Shown piece by piece: positions 36,201-48,925 of a stretch of 64,000 nucleotides of DNA. The notes beneath the pieces were generated by a model. It was not told the origin of the DNA and made no database searches. It saw nothing but the letters and a program-made list of their open reading frames with translations. A program made the position numbers and the translations under genes. Numbering within the stretch: the first letter of the stretch is position 1; the number at the start of each line of letters is the position of its first letter. Where the stretch lies: positions 1,519,142 through 1,583,141 of the forward strand of contig CM067532.1 of assembly GCA_034509925.1 (NCBI GenBank). Direction: 5' to 3'. The stretch is from Hirudinaria manillensis (lineage: Eukaryota; Annelida; Clitellata; Hirudinida; Hirudinidae).

Positions 36201-39200
36201 TCTCTGAGGAGTTTCAGCTGGTTTTCTTTTGGCTCCAGCGCCACCTTCTGAGCGGCTTGGAGACCGAGGTCTGCGATCGCAAGAAGGACGTTCGTTAATA
36301 AATCAAATATTTTCTTATTAAATTCAATAATTTGGATGTCCAATTAGTTGTGCAAGACTTATTAAAAATGATTAATTGACATTATTATTCAGATCTTACA
36401 GCACTATGTAAATATTATAATAAGCATTACATAAATATTAGATATTAATAATAGTGATATTATATATATATATTATGTATCATATTATTATATATTATAC
36501 TATTACACATATACATATATTTTTATATATATTATATATTTAATAATTATTACTATTATTATTATAACAGTTACTATTATTATAACAATAACAACAACAA
36601 TGAACAAAACTAGGACGATAGCAATCACCTTGCATCTGCCAAACTTTGAGCGGTGCCATGTCACCCGTGCTGTCAACGAGGAACTGTCTGAACTCTTGGA
36701 GGTCCTTCGTTGAATCCGGGTGCAGACTCCTTGGATTCGTTAAACGATCGATTACATAATAAACTAAGCCTGTGTGCCTAGGCCCATTGGTAAGGGTAAG
36801 TTATACAAGCCATGATAATTAATAAAACTGATTGGTCAAAAAACTAGTTGCAAATAATATCAATTAGTTGAGTTATGAAGTAAATTAATTTTACTGCAGT
36901 TAACCATCTGCAAACATGATCATAATCACCCGTGCCATCATCATCATCATCATTATTATTATTATTATTATTATTATTGCTATTGCTATCATCATCATCA
37001 CCAGCAACTGACTTGAGGGTTGAGAAAACAAATCCTTGGACTTCATCGACTCCAGCCTCTTCATCCTTGGAATGATCGCCTGAGAAAAAAATGAACGAAT
37101 GAGAGAAGGTAGATTTGGTGGGTAACATTATCGATTAACCATTAATTAATCAATTAATTTGTATTTATTTGAATTTAGTTGGAATTCATTTTTTATTTCA
37201 TTTATTTTTATGCCTTCATTCAGCTGCTTAGTCTATCCAGTAGAAGTAACCAATTATTTTATGCTTATGTAACAGTAACCATGTATCACTGAGATTTATA
37301 AATTTATGATTCCATACTCTAACATAACCATAATCCATCCATTGATTTGACGTGAGTCAATTGCTAACCAATAATGAACTGGTTAAAAAGGTTAAAAAAT
37401 AAATAAATAGTTAAAAATAAATCAATTAATTAATTAATTTAATCGTTAAATGAAATCTAATTGTTGATCTTTTTAATTTATTCTCACCTTCCACTTTCGT
37501 ATCGTCCTTGGCCTTGTATTCTGTGCTCTTGATGGCCAACTCAACTCCATAACCCGACAGGAAGCATTTTGTCTCCGACAGATTCTGTGAAATTGATTCA
37601 ATAAAAATAAATAAATAAATAAAATAAAATAAAAATTAATTCCAACTTAATTCAAATAAGTGCGTGGAAATATAAATCGATTTCCATAGGAGGTTTAACA
37701 ACCTCCACTTATGTTCTGCACTAAGTTTGTCATGAATTATAATAACATGAATGCATAATGAGTAATGATACTCAAGTAATCAAACTCAAGATTTGAAAAA
37801 TTAACAAGTCAATCTATAAGTTATCTATATTATATCTATATTATATTTATATAATCTATATTATATCTATAACATAACATAAATAATAATCAATAATGAA
37901 CAGAAATCAATAAAAAACACAATCACCAATCAAAATCAAAACCACAGCTGACCCTGAAGTAATGTCTGAAGACGTAGGCGACCTTTCCCTCGTCCGAGAG
38001 TCCGACGAGGGTCCTGTGCCAGCTGCTGAAGTCCTTGGTGCCCAGTCGACCGTAGAGGACCACGTGGTTCGGGCTGTCGTGCCTCGACGGGTAGACACGA
38101 TCCTTGTTCAGAACCAGGGTCTCGGATCTGTTTACGACGGAGAACGGTCATTACTAATAGTAAATTAATTAATTAACCATTAATAATAATTATTAATAAA
38201 TAAATAGAAGCTAACAATGATGCTAATAATAACAGTTATAATTACAGTTACACTCCAAAAAATGAAAGTGAAAGCACAAAGTAGAACAGAGTGAAGAGTG
38301 GTCAACACTCATAGAAATTTATGATAAGCCGTTAATCAAAACGATTTATTAATCAACATTAATCAGATGATTGATGAATAAGTTAATTAATTAATTAATT
38401 GAAATGATATGCATATTATTATTATTATTATTGTTAACTATTTCAATTGTTAATATATTATATAATTCAAACAATATAAGTCGATGTAAGTTTTTATCCA
38501 CAAATATTTGGAAACGTGCTGCAGCAGCGCAGACTCAAAAATAACATTTTAAAAAACCAATATGTCGTTGGGTGCAAATATTATAATTGCAAGTTTTCGG
38601 AATAGCAAGTAAAACCACATCTGAACTGGGATTGATAACATAAGCAATGACAACAATAATAATAACAAACATTTATAATAATAATAATAATAACAATTAT
38701 GATAATAGCAGCCACAACTTCCAACTACATCTATTACTTGAACAATGCAAGACTGAAACAGACTGTCAGGGGATTAAGCAAACATTTATAAATAAATAAA
38801 TCAATAAACAAACAAATAAATAAATAAATTAACAAACAAATAAATAAACAAATAAATAAAAACATTATAACAATCTTTCAATTATTAGTTTGCCAATGTC
38901 ATCACTGAAATCCTACTTTTGCAACGTCTTCAGGTAAGCTTTGAAGGCAGCAACTTCGCAGGTAACAAAGTTGTTGACTTCAACAAACGCCATGCAATTC
39001 TCGGGAGGCGACCTATCCCGAGCAATCTACACGAATATTAATGAGGTGGTGAGCAAACCATCTTATTAATTGATTAATCGATAACTCTACGAATATTTTT
39101 AAAAATGTCCACCAAAAGATTCGTGGTTACCATTTATGGGATATCAGGTTTTAATCCATATTAATTATGGATCTTCTGATTAAATTTGAATTTGTTATTA

Positions 39201-40631
39201 TCAGTTTTCAAAAATTATAATGTTATAACCACTGTCCTGACGACCAATCAGATTGCGAAGGGTAAAAATCTAGCCACACCCACCTCCTGGTGCATTTGGA
39301 CCATGGGCGAATAGTAGCGAGTGGAGAGAGCAAACTTGAGCAGCCTGGATTTGCTGGGAGTTAAGAACATGGAAGAAAGTTCTATGGCACTCGTGTAGTC
39401 TGAGTATTCGTCATCTGTTTTGGACAATGTTTGTTGTTGTTGTTGTTGTTATTGTAACTTGTTGTATCGTTAAGACAAGATTGGAGGGGTATTATTGTGG
39501 AATAATGTCACAAAATATTAAAATTAATTAAACAAGAGGATTAAATAGTTTGGGGAACCATGATGACAGAACTAACAACGTCACTAAGAAAGATAACGTA
39601 ACGAAGTATAGCATGGCATCAATAACTTTCATTAAATAAATAAATAAAGAATAATTGGAAATGGAAAGAACTTGAACAAGTTTTAATAAACTAAAGTTTA
39701 TTGAATTTAAACTTTTGTTGATAAATTTATTATAAACAGATAATATATATTGAATAATATTTATAATATATATTCAATAATATATTATAATATTTATAAT
39801 ATATATTTAATAATATATCATAATATTCAATAATATTTATAATATATATTTAATAATACATTATTTACAATGTTTTGAATGGCATCCCGTTATGTACAGC
39901 AATGGTTTAGAGTTGGACAATAATTTAGAATGATGAAATCAAATAACGAAAACTAACACTCGTCTGCTTCACCGTCGAGCGTCGTTGTGACCTCAACAAA
40001 CGACCAGAATGCCTCTCCCGATTTGTTGAAGAAATATTCACTGAAATTATGATTAAAAAAAAAACAATAATAACAAACTAGATGTTAAATTCCGTAACAA
40101 GAATTGAAAGTGTGATAACAACAATAATAATAGCTTTCAAAAATGCAAAAAATTAGTAGGATTATCATAAGTCTATAATGTATTCATCAAAGCGAAGTTT
40201 AGAAGTTTTGTCATCCTAATCTCAGTTTATCATTTATGTAAAGACCCTTTCATACGCCCCTTCAACTTTGTCAATATGAATTAGCCTATCCCCTAGACGG
40301 GAATTAAATTCCCTTGGGATAAACCATTGATGAATTTGTGATTTTTTTTTGGGCATGATCTGTGTATATTTCAAAATTTTTTTTTGAATAAACGAATTCA
40401 TAACCGTGAAAAAAAAGCTCCCAAAGCCTTGGTATGGAATTCAAAGCATCTTCAAGAATTACAAGTAATTGTGAATGACCCATCACAGCATTTGCAAACT
40501 TACCTCGTTTCAGCAAGATAAGGAGTTGATGACCATTTGGCTTTAAGGTTGATTGACACCGACTTCATTTTTGCATCCACTAGCACAGTAAAGAACAGAA
40601 GCACAATGGCTTCTGTAAAAGGGCGTCCCAT
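27810..40631 (-). CDS. UGGT1: UDP-glucose:glycoprotein glucosyltransferase (ER folding sensor)
   Basis: Transfers glucose from UDP-glucose to N-glycans of misfolded glycoproteins in the ER lumen, feeding the calnexin cycle. Start at 40631: [20 protein letters not shown] is a signal peptide, then [12 protein letters not shown], the usual UGGT N-terminus. About 27 exons follow. The thioredoxin-like domains occupy about 40030-31785 (e.g. 39300-39420 [17 protein letters not shown]; 37953-38131 [13 protein letters not shown]; 33024-33310 [17 protein letters not shown]). The beta-sandwich exon is 30330-31262 ([20 protein letters not shown]). The catalytic GT24 domain runs from 30091: [40 protein letters not shown], a DxD motif in FVDADQ (about 29401), [54 protein letters not shown] and a tail [19 protein letters not shown] with stop at 27810-27812. 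No KDEL-like retention signal is visible. I cannot separate UGGT1 from UGGT2. Exon borders are approximate; identity is firm. Confidence 0.92.
28235..28270. repeat. (CATC)n microsatellite beside a UGGT exon
   Basis: About eight CATC units adjoin the acceptor side of the exon that encodes [25 protein letters not shown]. The exon end is blurred by the repeat. Confidence 0.7.
30160..30250. repeat. (AAT)n microsatellite in a UGGT intron
   Basis: A nearly pure run of AAT units of about 80 bases lies between the catalytic-domain exon and the large beta-sandwich exon. Confidence 0.85.
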
Positions 40632-41800
40632 TTGAGATCTTTTCCTAAAAACAGATCATAATCCAGATAATCCAAGTATCTATAGTTTCAACTGTTTGAC
40701 AAATATAATAATATTTACACTTTCTGCTACATGAAATGTAACAGATATAATAACGCATAATAAAAAGTGACCAAGGATATCAATAAGCAATTTGCATTAG
40801 AAACTAGCAAATGACTTTAGCTGCCTATAGAAAATGTTAAAAATGATTTTTGAAAAAGTCTCAAAAATGTGAATTTACAAACTTCGGAATAATAGGAATT
40901 ATCCAAATTAATTAATTAAACAAGCTACAAAGTCAAGCACCGAAGACAACATCAAAATGTAACTTTTGAAGTCGGAATCGGCGAACTCGTAAACAAAATA
41001 CGGTGTTCAAATGATTCGCCGATACGTGTCGAGCATGGAAATATTTACTTACTAAAGTTTACTTTTAAATTTAGTTAACTTAAAATAATATTTTCAATAT
41101 GTTTGGACTAAATAATTGTGTCCATCAAAGTAATTTCTGCTTTTTAAAAATATAACGTTATTGTACCATTTCACCACTTAGTCGTCGAATATGACCCCGA
41201 CCTCTATATCGAACAGAGGCACAAAGGCCGTCTGCTGGCTCCCTCATGCGAGCATTAGACCTCTCCCCTCCCTCACTCAAAGGCCAAAATCATTCCGTTT
41301 CGATTCTACACAGAAACTAAGCTATTCGCCATCATTACTTTGATTCCAGCAATGGATACCTTTATGAAAATCAATCAGCCCCAAACGCATCATGAAAAGC
41401 CACATTTGAAAAATATTGTTTGCTTGGTCAATAGCCACACTCTTACAATGTATTTACACTTCCAAAGCACTCAAATTAAAATCAAAATTGAACATAAAAA
41501 ATTTCAAACTAATTCTTGGAGAAAATCGGTTATAATCAGTTAAAATCCAGTGAACAAACAAATCACCAGCGAAATTAAAAACGGGAGCAGAAATGCAGAA
41601 CAAAAGTGATGATTTATAACACATATTTGGGGAAAAAATTTTCAACAAATTGAATTGCAAAAGATCAAACAAGGAAGCATCTCAAACTTTGACAGACTCG
41701 TTGATTAAATTGGAGGAGAGTCATTCACGACATCCAGCAGCGACGGGAGCGACGACGAAACGCACAACGAGCCGACTTCCGAACTTTTCGTTCCGAGCGA
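40632..41800. other. Intergenic region: UGGT promoter side and nuclear-receptor 3' flank
   Basis: No gene seen. UGGT transcribes leftward from here and the receptor gene ends at 41801, so it must hold the UGGT promoter and the receptor 3' UTR. Composition is mixed, with a less AT-rich patch at 41190-41300. Confidence 0.5.
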
Positions 41801-44800
41801 TCAGCTCTCGACGACGAAACTGCCGAACAATCTCTTGCAGTGCGACCCCCTGAGCTTGGCCCTGCCCTCCTCTCTGCTCAGGAGGTGGTGCAGTCGCAGT
41901 CCGAGTTCCCTCAGGGAAGCGAACTCGCTCCACAGGGAGAGCGCGAACAGCGGCACCTCTCGTGTTTTGCTCAACTCCTGGTGAAGGATTCTCATCAGGA
42001 GGTTTCGAAGAGACAGCACTTTGTCTTTATGCTCGAGGTTTTCTCTGTCTGAAATAGATATGCAATAAAATAAAAAATAAACAATTTAACTCCTAGTATT
42101 ACTAATATGTTTCATCAACCGTATTCATAATATATGATGATATTATTAATATTAACGTAATGATTAACATAATTATTCAAGCGTCATTAAAACTTAAAAC
42201 TGAACAAAAACCAGACCGACCAGGCATGCAGAGGATTATGGAGCAGAAGAGGCTGAGTTCGGTTTCGGTCAGGTGGAAGTCGTTGAAGCGCGAAGAAAAA
42301 CCAAAGAGGAGGTCCAGGAACGAGGTGGCTGACGGCATGTCTGCCTTCAACTCGACCAGGGAGACGGAACTAACGTAGTGGAGGAACACCAGGCCCGAAG
42401 AAGTCTCCACGCAGGTGGAATTCAGCACGAAGGATGCCTTTTGGTGAAGAAAAATAGCAATTAAATAACTCTGACTTGTTGAAGAATAATAGTAGTGTTG
42501 CAGCAATTTTTATCATTGATTTATTTAGTTTATATTAGTTAATTTAAATAAATAAATAAATAAAATGAATGAATAAATAATAGTTCTAACAGTATTCAGC
42601 ATGTAAATCAATAAAACTTGTCAAATGCTCAAATAAAAGATAAGTTGCCAATATTCTGATTAAATGACAAAATCAGAATATTTAGCCTTGAAAAGTCACA
42701 AAAAAAAAACAAACACTTGTCATAAACTGCCAAAAAGAAAAAAAACTATTAAGAATTAATCCTTAAAATAATATAAAAAAAAATAGCCAGAGAGAAATGC
42801 ACCTCCAAGGAACCGGCAGAGATGAGGGTCGACTTGTCCGCCTCGGAAAATTCAGAAAAACCGGGAATCGATGAGGCAAAAGTCGAGATATCAACAACCA
42901 GCTCGCTCAACTGTTCGACCAGTTTCAACCACGGATTGAGGCTCGAATGATCGCTGCCGAACCTCTGCAAAGACGTCGTTTTTCTTTGTTAAGCGAAGAA
43001 AGTTTATGGGTTGTTTTATTTTAGGTCGTCTATTTCTCTGTGCAGACGGCCAAACTGGTAGGTTTCCTGCCTTGCCTCGCAGCACTAGTGGCAACGAGCC
43101 ATCGTGTGCGATACCCAGCCTGAATTGCCAAGAAGTGCCTTTAGATGGGCTACTTAAAAACAGACTAAGATGTGCCAAGAAATCCTATAGAGATATACAA
43201 GGCACTCAGATCTGCCACTTGCAATTGCATTTCAAATCCCAACCAAAATGGAAAGCGACTGACCGAACCGGTGTCGAAACTTCGCATGTTGACGATGTGC
43301 TTGGCAAAGGCCTGTCGGACACGGGTCACGACCCTCTCCTCCGAATCCTTCGCCTCCAGGAAGGAAAGTCCGGCACCCCCGACTTCGCCGGTCTTCGGGG
43401 TCGACACCAGCGGCAGAAGGATGCCGTTGGAAGTGGAGGCGAGGATCCCTCGTGCCGAGCCGGCAGGAACTCCGACCCTGACGGCGAGTGGATTGCGGAG
43501 CACGGAGGAGGTGGCGGGAATAGACTTTGCTGGTCCGAAGGGGCCGAGAGAGCCTATCGTCACCACCGTCGGGGCAAACGTGCCGGCTTCCGAGGGTGCG
43601 GTTTTGAAGAGCTGCGACAGACTCGAAGTGGGATTGAGGACGATCCTGGTCTTCTGAGGTGCCTTCTTGTTGACGTTGAGCGGCAGAACGCCCGTCGATG
43701 ACGGCACATCGATTCGCGGCTTGACGTCGATGTTCGACTTTATCGACGCCAAAGACACTTGAGTGGGCAAGGCTATGACACCGACCGAGGTCGCCAGCAG
43801 CTGGAAAGAGTTCACCTGGTTCGCGTTGGGTCGCTCGGAAGGTGTCGACTCGTTGTTGACCAACGAAATGGTCTTAGAGGCATCGACAGATTGAGTGGTG
43901 GCTATTAAGAATTTCAAAGAGCCGTCCGTCAAGTACAGAGGAGGGCTCGGCAGTATCTTTCCCGTGTTTATGCTGCCGGCACCGTTGTTGTTGTTGCTGT
44001 TGTTGTTGTTGATCGAAGTGGCCATGTCTTGGCCTTTGGGTTTGATGGCTTTAAACATGGTGCTGCCGTCAGAAGCGATGATGACGTTCTTGCAACTCTC
44101 GAGAGACAACGACGTCGGCACGGCGCCCGACGGAACCGGCATCTTCTGCTTCAGGACTTTCTCGTGGATGGCCACGTCCGAACTCCTCTTCGTCGCCAAC
44201 TTTCCTCGGCACTGGAACTTCGCGAAGCCCTGGTTCAGATTCGTGGCCGATCGCTCGGGGGATTTGAGACTGAGAAGGCCGTGGAGGGCCTGTGCCGTCT
44301 GGGAATCTTCGACGGTTCGACTTGCCTCGCTTATCAACTCCTTCATCTTGTGCGATCTCCTTCCCAACTTGGCAGCTGTAATTGATGAGCAGGTGAATGT
44401 TTACGGCCGAGAGATTTGATCAATAATTAATGTCAAGAGATTTTGGAACAAAATTATCGAGTTTGCGTGTATTTTTTCTTTATTGTAAATTAAAGTAAAT
44501 CTGCTCAAAATGGAATCAAAATTAATTTCAAAGATCTGAGCAAAACTTTAAAAGTAGTCACACAATGAACAATGCAACAACAATTCATAACGATAATGAC
44601 ATTGTACTGTCCGATCAAAGTCGTCTGGTAATGATGCGAGCCTGATTGCAAACAGAGTACAATTATATCTTTTTAAGGACATGAGCATGTAACAGGAACA
44701 ACAGCAATAATAAAAATAATATTATAGAATATTACTTAGATATTCAAACATTCATACAATTGTAAACATAAAGATTTATAATATTACTATTATTATTATT

Positions 44801-47800
44801 ACTTAATTATTTATATACTATTATTATTTAAAAAAGTAAAGAACACTAGGCTCCATCGTAGATTACCTGATCTGGACATGCCGAGAGCAAGGCATTTCTT
44901 GAGTCGGCAGTACTGGCACCTGTTGCGCGTGACGACGTTTATGTCACAGTTCCTGTTGTAATAGCACTTCTTTCGGCTCGGATCACCGATGTCCTGGAGA
45001 GCTCTCCTGAAGAATCCCTGAAGCGTGGAAAAGAAGGTTGGAAATGCACTTTTCACGTTGCTCGTATTCGTCCGATTCTGGCATTTCGTAAAGATGTGAG
45101 CGATGCTTGTATTTGTGACATTTGTATTTGTATATGTGACGTTTGTATTTGTGACATTTGAGGTTGTATTTGTGACATTTGATGTTTGTATTTGACAGTG
45201 ATTTCAAGAGAAAACAAGCAACGTTGAGCTTGCTCATTCCACTTATGAAGATCGCCTCCATTGTAAGAGCATAGACGGACACATAATAACTTGTTGAATT
45301 TACACATATAGATGTTTTAATTTATTAAAAGCAGAATAGGCAATTTTTACTAACAACAACCGTTTAAGATAACACTGAAATCCAATAATAGTTAAATTTC
45401 TGGAATTCAATAAATCAACAATTCCAAATTGACTTCATCAATGATTTGAATTTATTTGAAAAAAAATCAGCACGGGCCAACGGCCCCTCGCCGAAACCGA
45501 AAACAAAAACCAGTGCACCAACCCCTCAATCTAAATTGTAAATTCTATTAACAAAAAATAATGATAATTCATATTCCTTAATAACGTGCAAATTAATAAT
45601 AATAATTTTATAATATTATTATTATATTATTACTACTTCACAGAGTTCTTGAAATTAATCAAATGAATGTCTGTCTCTCTCGGTCCACAAATCCAATCTC
45701 AGTCCATAACTCCAGTATTCATCTAGTGTCCAATTCCTATTTAAGACTTCATCCTATGAAAATATCATACCCCCTCACAATGCTGCCTGAGCAACAATCT
45801 CAGAGTTACACACTGGCAGAGATCCAAGCACTCCATTTATAGTAATCTGGACCACCCCAGACGAACAAAGCTAATGATATGCTAATGCCACCTTAAAAAT
45901 CAGGCAGAGTTATCAAGGAGCTATCAATATCAAAAACAAACATCAATAAATTATTGGAAAATCCCAAGTTCTATTGGCCAAGTCTGGATGAGATGATGAT
46001 GATGATGAATAAGAAGAGGAAGACAAAAATTACTTTGCATCCTTCGCAGGCCAACACCCCGTAGTGCACCCCCGATGACTTGTCCCCGCACACGAGACAC
46101 TTGTGGACCACGAATGGCAGTCCCTCTGAATTCTCCTGGTTTGCAGACTCTCTCTGAACAATCTTCTGAGCAACTGAAAGTATGCAGTCGATCGGTCATA
46201 CTATGAGTTGCTTGCGAATAATCAGCATTTGGGAAAAAAATTTGAGTCTAAGTTTCAAAAGAGAGGTTACAAGAGGTAATTTTAATATTAATTAATATTT
46301 TAATATTATATTTTAATATTAATTAATCAATAACGTCTAAATCGTAACGAGGGAAGTTTTGATTTGTAAATTAATATTGTTGTTTCTTTCAATATAATAA
46401 TAATAATAACAATAATAACAATAAGTTTTAGTTAGTTTTCAATTATATAATTAATAGAATCAAGCAACTGCAAGATCATTGGTCTGCACCACATGCATGG
46501 ATATTACATCAGCATTCAGCAAGGATTCTATCAATACCAATGTTAACCAGATTGTGAACAGACAAGCGAATTGATTACAGAAAACTTGATTACAGAAAAC
46601 ATCAGCTTGAAATTCAAAAGAACTCAATGAAAAAACCAGGTTACTCAGTAAAACAACCCATGTTTATAACTTCAATGCAAACAAACGAGTTACTAATAAC
46701 TCCTACTAATACTACTAATACTAATAATACTAATAACGTTTGGCTAATGAATTAGAATAAATTAATGCACGTCACGACTAAACAGTGAACTGAAAAAGAA
46801 AGATTATACTCTCGATATGTCCCTGCATAGACAAAAAACCCAACTCAAACTGATGACTATCAGCACAGCCACTTAAGATAGTCTCCGCTCTATTTCTTAG
46901 TAGCAGTCCTAAAAAGCACTTATTAGGAGATGCAGGTAGGCCTCACGTAAATAAGCCATTTGCAAGAACAGATCGACTATTGAATTTCAAAAGTTATTTA
47001 AAACATTGGAAGTCTGTAAAAGCTCAGCTTCATAATTTATTTCTAAATCCAGTTTAAAAAACTTTAATTAATCAACCAATACCATCAATATTGACCAACA
47101 ATAGCAGAAAAAGAATTCATCACCACTTCTACAACAAAACACTTGCCAACAAAAAAACGACCTCACGAGGAAACGGAAAAAACGAGCCTCTCCGCTCTTT
47201 CATTCGTTCTTCCAACCAACCTGAACTACCGTCGACCACTTTGAACAGCGGCACTTCTTGCGGCTCTTCCGCCTGATCCGTCTTGATGGCGTTCTCCAGT
47301 TCCCCGTTGTCGGACGTCCAAGGCAGGGTGGTGATGAAGACGGAATCGTCGCCGTTAAGTTTCGTCGTGAGGAGGTAGAAGGGGGCCCCTACGTCTTTGG
47401 TCTGCTCGAGGGTAGAATGTTCCGGAAGCTTCGAGGTCCAGAGGTCCGAACTGATGGCGGGTGATTCGGTGGCGTTTGGTTCCGCACCGCCGGAGTCGAG
47501 ATGGTTCCTGTCGATGATTTCGACGTGTTCTATAAACTCTCCATCCTGGTGGACCAGCTGTCCGACCACAGAGGAATCGTTCTGGATGAGTTGGATGAAG
47601 TTGTAGTGCTTCTGCTGCTCCTCTTCTTCTTCTCGCTCGTCTTCGACGTGCATGTCGAGCTCCGTCTCGTCGAGATAATTCGAGGAGTCGTTGCATTCCG
47701 AACTGCCGAACGTCAGGGAGTTCACGCCGCTCATGAGGTGCGACGTTCCTACGGCGAATGAAAACGTCTTGTCCTCGTCGGCAGTGCTCGACGACCGCGG

Positions 47801-47866
47801 ATCTTTCTTTTCGGGGTTTAGCCGGAGTTTACCATTCTTGAACAATAAGTTCTCATCAGCTTGCAT
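41801..47866 (-). CDS. Nuclear receptor with NR1-type zinc fingers and a very long hinge
   Basis: Minus-strand exons: 47866-47221 (acidic N-terminus starting MQADENLLF), 46173-46034 (first zinc finger [20 protein letters not shown] ending CK), 45017-44867 ([12 protein letters not shown], second finger [33 protein letters not shown]), 44375-43264 ([14 protein letters not shown] then a hinge of about 370 residues, Ser/Thr/Asn-rich), 42964-42803 ([20 protein letters not shown], the ligand-domain signature), 42437-42221 ([20 protein letters not shown]), 42048-41801. All joins are in phase, giving about 891 residues. The P-box CEGCK-GFFRR and GMSRSA T-box suggest an NR1-like orphan receptor that binds DNA in the nucleus. 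I cannot place it in a named subfamily. The C-terminus ([13 protein letters not shown]) shows no clear AF-2 helix. The start is the first ATG in its exon; upstream noncoding exons are possible. Confidence 0.88.
45095..45200. repeat. Intronic minisatellite TTTGTATTTGTGACA
   Basis: Five to six imperfect copies of a unit of about 14-16 bases (TTTGTATTTGTGACAT with GTATATGTGACG variants) lie in the intron between the two zinc-finger exons. They produce a spurious open frame rich in Lys, Tyr and His on the minus strand. Confidence 0.75.
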
Positions 47867-48925
47867 TTCTCTCTTGATCCATTTTCTACATGGTAAAAGG
47901 AGACAATAAGTAGAGCTCGATTGTGATAACTCTAATTCTAATTTCAAATTGCTCAAAAACCATCTAAAATTTAAGTTCCCTTATTTTATGTTTAATTACT
48001 CACACAAAAACATTGCCATCGAAACAAGGTTTTGGAAATCTAGCAGAAGGCAACTGCTAACTCCAGTTCTTGATGGGACGCTGCCAAACTCAGTAAGCGA
48101 TGGAACGGTAAAGCTCTCAAGTCACAACTAATAATTTCGAATGTTAACAACGCTAACTCAACAAGTTTGAAAGTGGAAGTTCGAAACAACACCGAGAACG
48201 TGGATGGAATGAAAACCACAGAAAAATTCCAGTGGAATGTAAAAATTATCTAATCGTGGTACTTCGCTAATTTTTTTTGCATAATTATCCAAAGCTTATT
48301 GCAATCATATGTGCCATCAGAGATGACCTATTAAACGAAAAGGTAACATTTCCCACTGACCCATTTACGAAGCCATATTGTCAAAAATAAACAGTGTTGC
48401 CAATGAGTTTGTTTAGATAAATTAACTTTCTTCTTATCTTTGACTTAATGTATTTTATTTATTTTGAATCTCAATTAAAGCTATTATTTTTTTTATACTT
48501 TAAACGGGCAATGGTCAGTTTGTTTAACCATACTTTCCATAAGACCCTTCCAAAATCTGATGCACGTAAATATTGCGAACTAAATTTAAATTATTCCATA
48601 AAGAAGCAGACTAAATGATAGCGGTTTTCACCAAACGGACAGTTATGTCTTCACGGTATCGATCCGTCAAAAAGTGCAAGTACGGGGTTGTTCGGAGTCG
48701 ACAATAGAAAAATTCCAACAAAATTAGGCCTTCATGTTCGGTCCACTGTTAGGGGTCAGCTATTTAAATAGCCTTAAGTGGCTCGTTTCCGGTCCCATGG
48801 CAAGCAGCCAGTGATTGTAACATAATTATTTGGGAAGTTTTTGCTGGATTAAGTCAAGACTGTTTTTTGTTCTAAATCTGAGGCCTTTTTGGCCTCTTTT
48901 AAACTGGATTTCTACTTGGAAGAAT
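47867..48925. promoter_or_regulatory. Divergent promoter interval between the nuclear receptor and the FERM gene
   Basis: The receptor (minus) and the FERM gene (plus) start about 1.06 kb apart, head to head. No other gene is visible. A TATA-like dyad CTATTTAAATAG lies near 48759-48770, about 155 bases before the FERM start codon, and could be the FERM core promoter. Bidirectional control is inferred from geometry only. Confidence 0.45.

Noticed and set aside
44983..45307. Lys/Tyr/His-rich open frames between zinc-finger exons
   Set aside because: They come from the TTTGTGACATTTGTA minisatellite in an intron.
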